From: CAZWSX01 sp964636985
Lineage (GTDB): Bacteria > Planctomycetota > Planctomycetia > Pirellulales > Pirellulaceae
DNA: 64,000 nucleotides
Assembly (NCBI GenBank): GCA_964636985.1
Contig: CAZWSX010000008.1
Location: 62,001 to 126,000, forward strand
Direction of reading: 5' to 3'
The notes under the pieces are model-generated. The model searched no databases, was not told the origin of the DNA, and saw only the letters and a list, made by a program, of their open reading frames with translations. Positions 7,291-15,186 of this stretch are shown piece by piece. How positions within the stretch are numbered: the stretch's first letter is position 1; the number at the start of each line of letters is the position of its first letter. The translations under genes were made by a program, and so were the position numbers.

Positions 7291-9162
7291 CTAATTGCCG
7301 TTGTCAGGCGTCGGCTCTTCGGGTGCATCGAGTCGCACCAGCATCCAGTTCTCGCTTCGGTCCTTGCCGAAGTGAACGAGCAACGGAGCCTCGTTCTGAG
7401 TCAGGTTGTAGATGCCCGTCTCGGCGACGAAATCTTCTTTGTCGCCAATGCGGAACGCGACGCGCTGCGTATCCTTGTCGACTCGACCTTGAATCGTTTG
7501 CGCCTTGTCGTTGTCGACGTTGTACGCGGTTCCCGAAATGATTCCGTCCTTAGACACGGCGAGTTGGATCGAGCGTCCGGAGTCCAGGTCTTTGTCGCCG
7601 GTGGTGACGGCGAAGGTCCCCAGCGGCAGCCACTCGACCTTTTCCGCCTCGGCTTCCGAAGCAGGAGGGGCCACCGTGGCCAACGTCGCCGCGCTTTCGG
7701 CGAACTCTTCGGTTGACGCAACCGTTTCACCGCCGACGGTGACCCTGTTGTCAACGTACTGAACGTTTCCGCTCGGTCCGTACGAGTAATAGATCGGCTG
7801 CTGCCATGCGACCACCGGGGCGTTGTCCCACGCGAACCACGATGTCACCACGGGCCAGGTTGGCTGCGACCACCAGTAGTTCCAACCGTAGTTGTAGAAC
7901 TGGTAGCCGTAGTGCCAACCGCACAAAGGATGCCGGTGGTTGTACCACCAGCCTTGGTTGAACCAGTTGTGGCACTGGTTGTAGTAACCCCAGTGATGGC
8001 GGAAATTGTTTCCCCAATTGTGCCAGCGATCGAAGTTATAGTTGGGACGCGCTCCCCAGTTGGGACGATTGAAAGTGTTCTGCCACTTGTTGTTGATGTT
8101 GATATTCGTATTGTGGCCGAAGTCCGCCGCCCAACTGGGCCGCGTGCTGATCAGATTGTTGTAGTTCGGCCTGTTGCCGATATTTCCCGGTCCGACATTG
8201 CCGCCGTTCCACCAGCCCTTGTCGGTGATTCCCGGCTTCGGCGCCGGACGTGTGAATCCAGGCTGACCAGTACCCGGACGATTGAGTCCCGGTCGATTGC
8301 CAGCAATATCTCCGGGCAGCTTTCCAGGAAGGTTTCCTGGCAGAGTTCCCGGGCGCGTAATCGGCTTGTTGGGCCGTTGCATTCCTAAGAAGTCGCCGAC
8401 GTCGCCAGGCGATGGACGTCCCGTTCCCGGACGGGTATTGCCCGGCCCCAAGTTTCCCTGCCCTGGAATTCCAGGACGCGGTGTCGGGCGAGTTCCGGTG
8501 ATCGGATTACCGGGAGTTTTGCCCGGAAGTTTTGTGTTCGGGCCATCCAAACTCGGCAGACTTCCCGGTCTTGTACCAGGTCTGCCGACGACGTCGCCCG
8601 GGAGATTTGGGCGTGGGCGTGTTGCCGGTCTGGTGGCTGAGCCTGGTATGGCAGGCTTCATTGCGCCGGAGGGTCCATTGAATTTGGGATTGTTAATGCC
8701 AGGCCGATTGAAATTTCCGCCTCCGAAGTTGGGATTTCCAACGCCAGGATTCCCGACATTTGGACTTCCCACGTTCGGTCGCCCGACTCCAGGATTCGGA
8801 CGATTGAAGTTCGCCCCGCCCGGGTTACCGATCCCTGGATTTGGCCGGTTGAAGTTGGCCCCTCCTCCAGCCGGCATGTTGATGTTGGGCCGATTGAAGT
8901 TCGCGCCGCCGCCTCCTGGATTGAAGTTAGGGCGAGGTGCGCCGCCGCCTCCCATGTGGCCCATGCTTCCGCCGAAGCCGCCACCACCGCCTCCCGTGGG
9001 ACGTGAAGGCATTTGAGGCCGCATTCCGCCGCCTCCCATGCCTCCCATTCCGCCACCACCGCGCGGCATACCACCGCCGCGGGCTCCAATCGCGAAGGCT
9101 GGTTCGCACATCGCGGCGATTCCCGCGAACACAGCCACGATCAATCGATAACGAATTGTCAT
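7291..9162 (-). CDS. Secreted Gly/Asn/Pro-rich repeat protein with aromatic central block
   Basis: A 623-residue exported protein of unknown role. A signal peptide (residues 1-24, ending EPAFA) is followed by a Gly/Met-rich stretch, then about 250 residues of low-complexity repeats built on NFNRPN, NPGVGRPNVG, PGTRPG and LPGKTPG. Residues about 330-450 are extremely Trp/Tyr/His/Asn-rich (NNFRHHWGYYNQCHNWFNQG). The last ~130 residues form a small ordinary domain (LGTFAVTTGDKDLDSGRSIQ ... ENWMLVRLD). The layout suggests an extracellular or cell-surface matrix protein with a C-terminal beta domain. Coding is supported by the signal peptide, the ordered C-terminal domain and the third-position pattern, although the opposite strand is also open over the repeats. 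Confidence 0.75.
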   Translation of the reverse strand: MTIRYRLIVAVFAGIAAMCEPAFAIGARGGGMPRGGGGMGGMGGGGMRPQMPSRPTGGGGGGFGGSMGHMGGGGAPRPNFNPGGGGANFNRPNINMPAGGGANFNRPNPGIGNPGGANFNRPNPGVGRPNVGSPNVGNPGVGNPNFGGGNFNRPGINNPKFNGPSGAMKPAIPGSATRPATRPRPNLPGDVVGRPGTRPGSLPSLDGPNTKLPGKTPGNPITGTRPTPRPGIPGQGNLGPGNTRPGTGRPSPGDVGDFLGMQRPNKPITRPGTLPGNLPGKLPGDIAGNRPGLNRPGTGQPGFTRPAPKPGITDKGWWNGGNVGPGNIGNRPNYNNLISTRPSWAADFGHNTNININNKWQNTFNRPNWGARPNYNFDRWHNWGNNFRHHWGYYNQCHNWFNQGWWYNHRHPLCGWHYGYQFYNYGWNYWWSQPTWPVVTSWFAWDNAPVVAWQQPIYYSYGPSGNVQYVDNRVTVGGETVASTEEFAESAATLATVAPPASEAEAEKVEWLPLGTFAVTTGDKDLDSGRSIQLAVSKDGIISGTAYNVDNDKAQTIQGRVDKDTQRVAFRIGDKEDFVAETGIYNLTQNEAPLLVHFGKDRSENWMLVRLDAPEEPTPDNGN

Positions 9163-9186
9163 GCGCAGGCTCCTTGTGTGTGAACG

Positions 9187-10212
9187 TTACTTCGACTTGG
9201 GTTTAGTGGGCGTTGGAGGCGTCGGCGATTTGGGCGCCGGCGGCGTCGAGGCTTTGGGAGCCGCATCGCCCGTCGGCGCGTTTTCGGCCGTTTCCTTTTG
9301 TCGTGCCACCGTGATCGCGGGCTTAGATGGGAGCGACTCGCCATCGACTTCGTGAGCCAGCAGTTGCACCTTCATGGTGTCGTGATCGACGCGTTCGATC
9401 ACGAACGTTCCCGTTGCCAATCGGCCGTCGGCCAGCGTTTGCGTCGATTTGATCGACCAACCGTCTTCCACCTTGGTCCAAATGGCCTCCGAGAATGCGC
9501 CGTCCGAGAAGAACGTCCAAGAACGGATATGCTTCGCGATCGGGTCCCAGCCGATGACTTGCGTTCCTTCGGCTTCTTCGTCGGCGTTGTTGGTGCCGAC
9601 AAAAGATCGGATCAAAAAGGTATTGTTCGCGCTGAAGCGGAAGGACGATCGAACCGGCTTGGCGTCGGGAGCATCGTCTTGATCGGCCCACACCCCGACC
9701 AGCCACGACAGCGGCATCAGTGCCTCTTCGGCCGAATCGGGGACCGCAGGCGGAATCTCCTCGACGCTGCTCAGTTGCCACGCCGGCTTGGCGCCAGCCG
9801 ACTTGAGTGCGATTGCCGAAACATTGGTTACGAACGGATCAACATCCGCGGCGGAGATAGTCGCGACACCCTCCACCTGTGCGACGTCAGGCGTGAGGAA
9901 GCGAATCTCGCTCACCGTAACTTGAAGCCGCAATTTCTTTTGCTGACTGAAAGTGTCGGCCAGCGATGCGACGATCGCCTCGCGGCCTTTCGTCTTCTCG
10001 CCGGTGGCCCGGTCGATGTAAACGCCGTCTTCTCGCCACTGCTCGCCAATTGCCGTGGAATCCCCTTTGTTGAACGCCGCCACATATGCGTCGAGCATCT
10101 CTCGCACGGGCGCTTCGGCCTTTTCGTCGGCGGCGGGGAGGCGGCTGAGCGTAAAGCAACTTGTGAGTACCAAGCCGGCGGCGATGGCCGCTGAAAAGAT
10201 GGGACGTCTCAT
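9187..10212 (-). CDS. Exported SnoaL-like (SgcJ/EcaC-type) protein with duplicated domain
   Basis: A 341-residue exported protein. The leader ends in LVLTSC, which fits a lipobox, though ordinary signal peptidase cleavage after LPAADE is also possible. Residues about 30-155 match the SnoaL-like/DUF4440 fold (REMLDAYVAAFNKGDSTAIG, WREDGVYIDRATGEKTKGRE, FLTPDVAQVEG). A second cone-like domain at about 170-300 has related motifs (GVWADQDDAPDAKPVRSSFR, VIGWDPIAKHIRSWTFFSDG). The C-terminus is a Pro/Lys/Thr tail (TPPAPKSPTPPTPTKPKSK). The family includes isomerases, cyclases and non-catalytic ligand binders. It lies 24 nt upstream of the Gly-rich secreted protein on the same strand, so the two are probably co-transcribed. 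Confidence 0.75.
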   Translation of the reverse strand: MRRPIFSAAIAAGLVLTSCFTLSRLPAADEKAEAPVREMLDAYVAAFNKGDSTAIGEQWREDGVYIDRATGEKTKGREAIVASLADTFSQQKKLRLQVTVSEIRFLTPDVAQVEGVATISAADVDPFVTNVSAIALKSAGAKPAWQLSSVEEIPPAVPDSAEEALMPLSWLVGVWADQDDAPDAKPVRSSFRFSANNTFLIRSFVGTNNADEEAEGTQVIGWDPIAKHIRSWTFFSDGAFSEAIWTKVEDGWSIKSTQTLADGRLATGTFVIERVDHDTMKVQLLAHEVDGESLPSKPAITVARQKETAENAPTGDAAPKASTPPAPKSPTPPTPTKPKSK

Positions 10213-10570
10213 GATGGCATCTCAAAAAGGAAAAACTTTCAACCGTACAAACGAGCATTGCACAGTTTGGCAATATAACGGCTGCGTGAATGCAAGTCCC
10301 TTGGTTGGGAATAGGAGCATTCCGCAATGAGTACCAATTAGAGGGCTGACGACGGTGCGTCAGGGGCGATTGGTAAGCTGTTACGGCCGCCGTCTGGCGG
10401 AGCCGGCAAGAACGGGTTCGCCCGTCGTGGAATTTTGAAACGAATTCCATAAAAGCCGACCAATGTAGGCGAGATTCTGCAGCGTTTCGCGAACTTTTGA
10501 GGACGTGTCATGATTCGTCGAGGGGTGATTCTTGTCGCGTTGGAACGGGACTGCTCATTTGATTGTTTGA

Positions 10571-10792
10571 CACGGCCGCCCACGCGCAAGAGGCCTCCTG
10601 ATCCTCGCTCCATTCGAGGTCAACGCGGTTTCGCTGGCGAAAGTTCGCGCGCTCCTTGACGGCCCTCCGGGAAAAAACACACGTGGATCGAGCGGGTCCG
10701 CGAGGCCTACGCCACCGGCATGAACGCCACGTCGAAGCGATTGAGACGCACAAAGCAAAGAGCGACGTTGGATATTTCGGCGAAGTAGTAGC
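10571..10792 (+). pseudogene. Possible remnant of a small gene with a frameshift at an A6 run
   Basis: Frame one from 10571 has no start codon after a TGA and reads GLLILAPFEVNAVSLAKVRA up to the A6 run. Frame minus one then continues HTWIERVREAYATGMNATSK to a TAG near 10791. Both pieces have protein-like composition but neither stands alone. The junction reads A AAA AAC in frame, the layout of a known -1 slippery heptamer. The lack of a start codon makes a decayed gene the better explanation. Confidence 0.25.
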
Positions 10793-10820
10793 TCCGATCC
10801 GAGAGCCGCTCATTAAACGC

Positions 10821-10858
10821 AAAGAGCCCGCACATCATCAATGCGCGAGCTCCTTTTT
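10821..10858. terminator. Hairpin with flanking A and T runs, likely bidirectional terminator
   Basis: AAAGAGCCCGCA and TGCGCGAGCTCCTTTTT flank an 8-nt loop, giving a mostly paired stem with A and T runs on either side. It lies about 30 nt beyond the stop of the RRM gene (minus strand). T5 follows the stem on the plus strand, while the minus strand has only a short CTCTTT run. Confidence 0.5.
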
Positions 10859-10886
10859 AATAACGCGAACCAAAGTCTAAAGCGGC

Positions 10887-11225
10887 TTAGTAGCGTCGGC
10901 CGCCACCGCCACCATATCCACCGCGACCACCTCCGCCGCCCCCACCGTAGCCACCGCGACCACCACCACCGCGCTCTTCGCGCGGACGCGCTTCATTGAC
11001 AGTCAGCGTGCGCCCGCCGTTTTCTTTGCCATTCATGGCCGCGATCGCGGCCTGTGCTGCTTGAGCATCGTTGAATTCAACGAAACCAAATCCTTTGGAG
11101 CGACCGGTTTCGCGATCCATCACAACTTCAGCGGACCGCAATTCGCCGAAGCTGGAGAACATGTCTTCCAGGGCAGCGTTATCCACGCCGTAAGTCAGAT
11201 TGCCCACATACAATTTCGTAGCCAT
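10887..11225 (-). CDS. Single-RRM glycine-rich RNA-binding protein
   Basis: A 112-residue RNA-binding protein. Residues 1-80 are one RRM: RNP2 is KLYVGNL (residues 4-10) and RNP1 is KGFGFVEF (about 45-52), with the aromatic residues that stack on RNA present. The tail (residues 83-112) is almost only Gly, Arg and Tyr (GGRGGYGG repeats), as in plant and cyanobacterial glycine-rich RNA-binding proteins. Those proteins bind single-stranded RNA or DNA and several are cold-induced; here the role is inferred from family. The 5' leader contains a ribosome binding site that can pair with an upstream arm (see the regulatory entry). No operon partner is obvious; a 227-bp gap separates it from the acyltransferase gene. 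Confidence 0.95.
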   Translation of the reverse strand: MATKLYVGNLTYGVDNAALEDMFSSFGELRSAEVVMDRETGRSKGFGFVEFNDAQAAQAAIAAMNGKENGGRTLTVNEARPREERGGGGRGGYGGGGGGGRGGYGGGGGRRY

Positions 11226-11279
11226 AACCGTATCATCCTTTTCCGAGACGTCCTGCTGAACCTGACATCCGAAAAGGAT
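11226..11279 (-). promoter_or_regulatory. 5' leader hairpin that can hide the RRM gene's ribosome binding site
   Basis: On the minus strand the leader reads ATCCTTTTC (11279-11271) ... GAAAAGGAT (11243-11235), a perfect 9-nt inverted repeat with a 27-nt loop. The right arm contains the only Shine-Dalgarno-like sequence (AAGGAT), 9 nt before the ATG at 11225. Pairing would block initiation, as in an RNA thermometer or an autoregulated leader. Confidence 0.5.
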
Positions 11280-11452
11280 CGGTCGATGCGAGACGAGACC
11301 TAAATACTGGCCGTAGCGACAATCGCCCCGGCCAAACCATCATCGGCAGCAAAACTGCCACCGCATGTGTTCTTTTAAATTCATGCGCCGCAATCACTCC
11401 CCAGATAACGGTGTTGATTATCTGACTGAGACGGGTCGATCGCAACCTCGTT

Positions 11453-12217
11453 TCATTCACAACAATGTGCAACCGGACTATGGTCGCTCCAAAAAAAGTC
11501 GTTCATTTCGACTGGCAGAGCAGATCCTGCCTTCACTGTAGCTGTGACCTTTTCTGCAATCGAATTGACGCGATTCATTTCGCTTTGGATCCGGCCACTG
11601 TATTCGTCAAGTTCACTTCGGCTTGCTGCAGGCGGGATGGCGATTGCTTCTCCCGACAGCGCAATTACCGTCGAGCCGGGCCTGGGCACAACCAGATCAG
11701 TCCAGCCCGTTCCCCACGACCAACTGCTGGTACAGGCGAATGCGGTAGGGACCACCCGTTTCCCGGTATGCGAACTTAAGAATGCGATGCCGGACTTCAT
11801 CTGGCGTCGCGGACCCCGCGGTCCGTCGGGCGTCACCACAATATGGTGTCCACTCGTTTCATCAATCAATTGCCGGACGGCTCTGGCTCCACCCTGCGAA
11901 CTGGAACCACGGACACTGGAAATCCCGATCGTGGCCAGTGCATTTGCAAGAAACGTACCGTCTTGATGTCGCCCGACAAGCGCCTTTGTTGACGGTTGAC
12001 GCCCGAGAAACATGGGCATCAGAATGGAATCGTGCCACACGCAGTAAATGCAGGTCGATCCAGTTGGACGGCTGTATGGGCTTAACGACGGATCGGTGTA
12101 GAACAGTTTACGGCGAACGGTGGCGAACAACGTCCGCGCAGCAACGACTGCAAGTCGTGCTACGCCTCGTTCAAAAATTGCATTTCTAAACCGCAAGAAC
12201 ACCAACCATTGCCGCAT
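11453..12217 (-). CDS. DUF374-family lysophospholipid acyltransferase-like protein
   Basis: A 254-residue protein of the DUF374 group within the LPLAT/LpxL-like acyltransferases, which transfer fatty acyl chains to lipid A or related glycolipids at the inner membrane. The evidence is the VWHDSILMP motif at about residue 60 (the DUF374 equivalent of the HxxxxD catalytic motif), GRHQDGTFLANALATIGI, RGSSSQGGARAVRQLI and VTPDGPRGPRRQMKSG at about 130-145, all in family order. The N-terminus is basic and amphipathic. The start is the first ATG and gives normal length (about 210-250). Upstream is a 305-bp gap to the glycosyltransferase; a link to envelope lipid or glycolipid synthesis with that gene is plausible but unproven. 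Confidence 0.85.
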   Translation of the reverse strand: MRQWLVFLRFRNAIFERGVARLAVVAARTLFATVRRKLFYTDPSLSPYSRPTGSTCIYCVWHDSILMPMFLGRQPSTKALVGRHQDGTFLANALATIGISSVRGSSSQGGARAVRQLIDETSGHHIVVTPDGPRGPRRQMKSGIAFLSSHTGKRVVPTAFACTSSWSWGTGWTDLVVPRPGSTVIALSGEAIAIPPAASRSELDEYSGRIQSEMNRVNSIAEKVTATVKAGSALPVEMNDFFWSDHSPVAHCCE

Positions 12218-12522
12218 CCCTCGCGGCTTATCAGGAGCATCGGGTGATCACTAAGGCCGCGAGCATCCCCTCTCAGCCATATGTCACGTGGGCAGAGGTA
12301 GAGGAATGCCAAGCCTAAGCAGCACCAAATCCTGGGGAGAATCAGCCAGGGTCGTCAGGACAGAGACGAATCGCGGAGAAAAAACTCTCGGTGCGATCCG
12401 CAAGTCAAAATACGAGACAGCAGACTTTCTTAAACATTTCGCCAATATCATAAGCCTAACGCGCCCATCATCGGCCCGATAGCCCAGTTTGGCCCATCGA
12501 TCGATTTCTTGTGAAATCGAGC
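12218..12522. other. 305-nt intergenic stretch, nothing recognised
   Basis: This lies between the glycosyltransferase end and the acyltransferase start, both on the minus strand. I see no tRNA-like fold, no strong hairpin with T run and no convincing coding frame. It presumably carries the acyltransferase promoter. Confidence 0.5.
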
Positions 12523-13638
12523 CTAGCTCGACGCGGATTGCCTTAGCAATCGGTCATACAGATCGATGTGCCGCGAGACCATCTTCTCGATCGAGAATTC
12601 TTCCAGCATCCGCTGTTTGCTGGCGGCGCCAAAAGCCCTGGCGCGGTCGGGTTCCTCGAGCATCCCTTTGATGGCCTTGGCGAATTCAGCCCGGTCGCCA
12701 ACGGGTACGGTTTCGCCTGTCACTCCCGGAACGACCAAGTCGCGGTTCCCCGGAATATCGGACGCGATCACGGGAACTCCCGCCGACATCGCTTCCATGA
12801 TCGCGTTCGATTGCCCTTCATAGCCGCTGGCCAGGCAGAACACGTCGAAGTGGGGTAAAAGTCGAGCAACATCGTCGCGCTCGCCTAAAAAGTGAACGCA
12901 CTTTTCTGTCTCGGTTTGCTTGCTGAACCGCTCCAGCCGCCACCGTTGCGGTCCATCGCCGACGATCAGCAGATGGGCGTCGTCCCGCACGCACTGGACC
13001 AGGTCCATCGCCCAGATCAAATCCTTGATCCGCTTCTGCGGCCACAAACGACCTACTGCTCCAATCAGTTTCGCGTTCTCGGGCAGGCCGAGTTCCCTCA
13101 GTAAGTCTCCACGTGAAACGGACTGCGCAGGGCAGAACGGAGCAACCCCATTGGGGATGACCGTGAACTTCTCTTTGGGAATTCCGGCGCCGGTGTAGAA
13201 GTCGACCACGCCCGAGCTGTTCGTCGCGATCGTTGTCGTTCGCTTGGCGAGCCAACGATCGACGGCCAGCTCATGCCAGCGCTTCCAAGGATCGACGCAC
13301 CGTTCGCCCGCGATGACGACGGGCACCTTCGCCGCGAAGGCCGCCGCTCGGCCGTAACTGTTGGCCGCGAAGATCCACGTGTGGACCACGTCGGGCTTGA
13401 GCTCCATGATGTGCCGCTTGAGCCGCCCGTAGGCCCACGGATCGATCTTCCACGACTTGCCGATGATCTTCGTTGAGACGTTGGCGGCTTTCAGCCGCTC
13501 TTCCAGCGGACCGCCGGAAGTCAGGCACGCGACGTGGACGTCGTAGCCAGCCGACTTGAGTCCCTCAGCCAGCAGGCACATCTGCTTTTCGGCACCGCCC
13601 CGGACCAGCGTCGGAATGATTTGAAGAATGCGGGGCAC
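12523..13638 (-). CDS. GT4-family glycosyltransferase
   Basis: A 371-residue GT-B fold glycosyltransferase of the GT4 (glycosyltransferase group 1) type, which uses a nucleotide-sugar to extend surface glycans or glycolipids in the cytoplasm. The N-terminal acceptor domain starts ILQIIPTLVRGGAEKQMCLL, with the GGAE motif at residues 15-18. The donor domain carries IGAVGRLWPQKRIKDLIWAM (about 205-225), LLIVGDGPQRWRLE and the E-x7-E signature region YEGQSNAIMEAMSAGVPVIA (about 285-305). Length is typical. It follows the aceF terminator, so it is transcribed separately from the pyruvate dehydrogenase genes. Donor and acceptor cannot be inferred; other polysaccharide genes (ugd, sugar transferase, FkbM, asnB) occur elsewhere in the window. 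Confidence 0.92.
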   Translation of the reverse strand: MPRILQIIPTLVRGGAEKQMCLLAEGLKSAGYDVHVACLTSGGPLEERLKAANVSTKIIGKSWKIDPWAYGRLKRHIMELKPDVVHTWIFAANSYGRAAAFAAKVPVVIAGERCVDPWKRWHELAVDRWLAKRTTTIATNSSGVVDFYTGAGIPKEKFTVIPNGVAPFCPAQSVSRGDLLRELGLPENAKLIGAVGRLWPQKRIKDLIWAMDLVQCVRDDAHLLIVGDGPQRWRLERFSKQTETEKCVHFLGERDDVARLLPHFDVFCLASGYEGQSNAIMEAMSAGVPVIASDIPGNRDLVVPGVTGETVPVGDRAEFAKAIKGMLEEPDRARAFGAASKQRMLEEFSIEKMVSRHIDLYDRLLRQSASS

Positions 13639-13652
13639 GGATGGATGGTTGT

Positions 13653-13691
13653 AAAAAATCAGGCCGACGGGCCAAAGCGTCCGTCGGCCTG
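13653..13691 (-). terminator. Strong intrinsic terminator after aceF
   Basis: A perfect 11-bp stem (CAGGCCGACGG with its complement), 10-nt loop, followed on the minus strand by AT6. It lies 40 nt past the aceF stop and ends the aceE-aceF transcript before the glycosyltransferase gene. Confidence 0.93.
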
Positions 13692-13730
13692 CTTGATGAT
13701 AGAAACTCAGGCGACCGATCTGAGTGATTT

Positions 13731-15143
13731 CTACGGCGCCAACAACAATCGACTTGGCGCCTTCAAGTAGCCAATGACGTCATTGAGGAACCTCGCTGCC
13801 GTGGCGCCGTCGACCAGGCGATGGTCATACGAAAGCGACATCGGCATCATGAATCGGACTTCGACCTTGCCGTCGATCACCACGGGCATTTGCCGCGAGC
13901 GGCCGACCAGTAGGATGGCGACCTCCGGAATGTTCACGATAGGCGTCGAGTATGTCCCGCCGATCGCTCCCAAGTTGCTGATCGTGAAGGTCCCTCCCTG
14001 CAGATCGGCCAGCGAGTACTTGCTCTCGCGGACCTTCTCGGCCAACGTCGCCAGATCGCGGGTGATCTCACTGATCGAGAGTCGATCGGGTTGTCGTAGC
14101 GGCGGGACCACAAGGCCCTTCTCCGTGTCGACGGCGATCCCGATGTTCACATATTCCTTGTAGACGATCTCGTCCCGTTCCATGTCGATCGATGCGTTGA
14201 TCGCCGGGTGCTCGCGAAGAGCCATCGCGACCGCTTTGATCAAAAACGGCATCGTCGTCAGCTTAAGGCCGCGCTTGGCGTAGTCGTCTTTGCTGCTGCT
14301 GCGGATGCGTTCGAGTTCGGTGACGTCGGCGTCGTCGAAGTTCGTGACGCGGGGGACGGTCGACCACGATTTGTGCATTTGCGTGGCGATTGCCTTACGC
14401 ATTTGCGTCATCTTTTCAATGTGAACAGGTCCCCATTTGTCGGACTGACCGGCGCGCGGCGCTTTGTTTTCGGTAGCTGGTGCTGGCCGATTCTCCGTCG
14501 CGGTTGCCGTGCCATTGTCACGAGCTGCCGGTGCTGCGTGTTCGCGGACGGCGCGAAGGACGTCGTCGCGCGTAACGCGGCCCATTTCGCCGCTGCCGGA
14601 CACGTTTCGCAGGTCGACGCCAACTTCACGTGCGAAGCGTCGCACAGCAGGACCTGCCGCGACATCACCACCCGCACTGGCTGCCGGTTGAGCCGGCGCG
14701 GGCTGAGCTGATGGAGGTGCAACCGCGACTGGTTGCGGCGCAGGTTGAACCGGTTGTGGTGCTGGCTGAGGCGGCGCCGCCGGCTGTTGTGGCGGGGCCT
14801 GCTGGGGCTTGGCCGCAGCTGGCTGTGGGGCGGCTGGTTGCTGCGCCGGCGGTTGTGCGGGCGGAGCCGCAGCCGGTGGAGCGGCTGCTTTAGGAGCAGC
14901 GGCGGGCGCGCCATCGACGGCTAGGATTGGTGCACCCACCGAGATGGTTTGGCCCTTTTGGACGTAGATCTTCGTTATCTTACCTGCTGCATCGGCGGGG
15001 ACAGGGAGCGTCGCCTTGCCGGTTGCGAGTTGAATGATTTCCTGGTCGCGGGAGATGGTGTCGCCCACATTAACCAGGATTTCAACCACTTCGCCGGAAT
15101 CGACCCCTTCGCCAGGGCTTGGTAGTGTGATGTCAGTCGCCAT
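13731..15143 (-). CDS. aceF: Dihydrolipoamide acetyltransferase, pyruvate dehydrogenase E2
   Basis: A 470-residue E2 component, which transfers acetyl from lipoyl-Lys to CoA in the pyruvate dehydrogenase core. Residues 1-78 are one lipoyl domain; the lipoylated Lys is K43 in LATGKATLPV (usually ETDKA, so the flanking residues are unusual). Residues 80-158 form a very Ala/Pro/Gln-rich flexible linker. A peripheral-subunit-binding domain follows at about 160-198 (AVRRFAREVGVDLRNVSGSG). The catalytic domain occupies about 235-470, with the active-site DHRLVDG near the C-terminus. There is one lipoyl domain against three in E. coli. It lies 43 nt downstream of aceE on the same strand. No E3 (lpd) gene is in the window. 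Confidence 0.95.
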   Translation of the reverse strand: MATDITLPSPGEGVDSGEVVEILVNVGDTISRDQEIIQLATGKATLPVPADAAGKITKIYVQKGQTISVGAPILAVDGAPAAAPKAAAPPAAAPPAQPPAQQPAAPQPAAAKPQQAPPQQPAAPPQPAPQPVQPAPQPVAVAPPSAQPAPAQPAASAGGDVAAGPAVRRFAREVGVDLRNVSGSGEMGRVTRDDVLRAVREHAAPAARDNGTATATENRPAPATENKAPRAGQSDKWGPVHIEKMTQMRKAIATQMHKSWSTVPRVTNFDDADVTELERIRSSSKDDYAKRGLKLTTMPFLIKAVAMALREHPAINASIDMERDEIVYKEYVNIGIAVDTEKGLVVPPLRQPDRLSISEITRDLATLAEKVRESKYSLADLQGGTFTISNLGAIGGTYSTPIVNIPEVAILLVGRSRQMPVVIDGKVEVRFMMPMSLSYDHRLVDGATAARFLNDVIGYLKAPSRLLLAP

Positions 15144-15186
15144 AGTGTGTATGGATTTCTAAACCTTAGATCCAGTGTGAATATCG

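Larger units (their letters stand above)
10213..10886. other. 674-nt stretch without an intact gene; possible decayed coding remnant
   Basis: No complete gene is convincing here. On the plus strand between about 10571 and 10792 two frames in succession read like protein (LLILAPFEVNAVSLAKVRAL, then WIERVREAYATGMNATSKRL), joined at a run of six A at 10672-10677. The first segment has no ATG or GTG start after its upstream stop. This looks like a decayed gene fragment. The rest shows no RNA gene, and a hairpin near 10821-10858 is listed separately. Confidence 0.45.

Noticed and set aside
8700..8930. CRISPR-like regular repeats
   Set aside because: The spacing comes from NFNRPN-type protein repeats within a gene; the units vary in length and there are no unique spacers or cas genes.
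8282..9016. Long plus-strand frame opposite the Gly/Asn-rich secreted protein
   Set aside because: It is the antisense of low-complexity repeats and reads as Pro/Gly/Leu repeats with no start signal; the minus-strand gene has a signal peptide and an ordered C-terminal domain.
10672..10678. Programmed -1 frameshift at an A AAA AAC heptamer
   Set aside because: The upstream frame lacks a start codon and a downstream stimulatory structure was not obvious, so it is better explained as a decayed gene.
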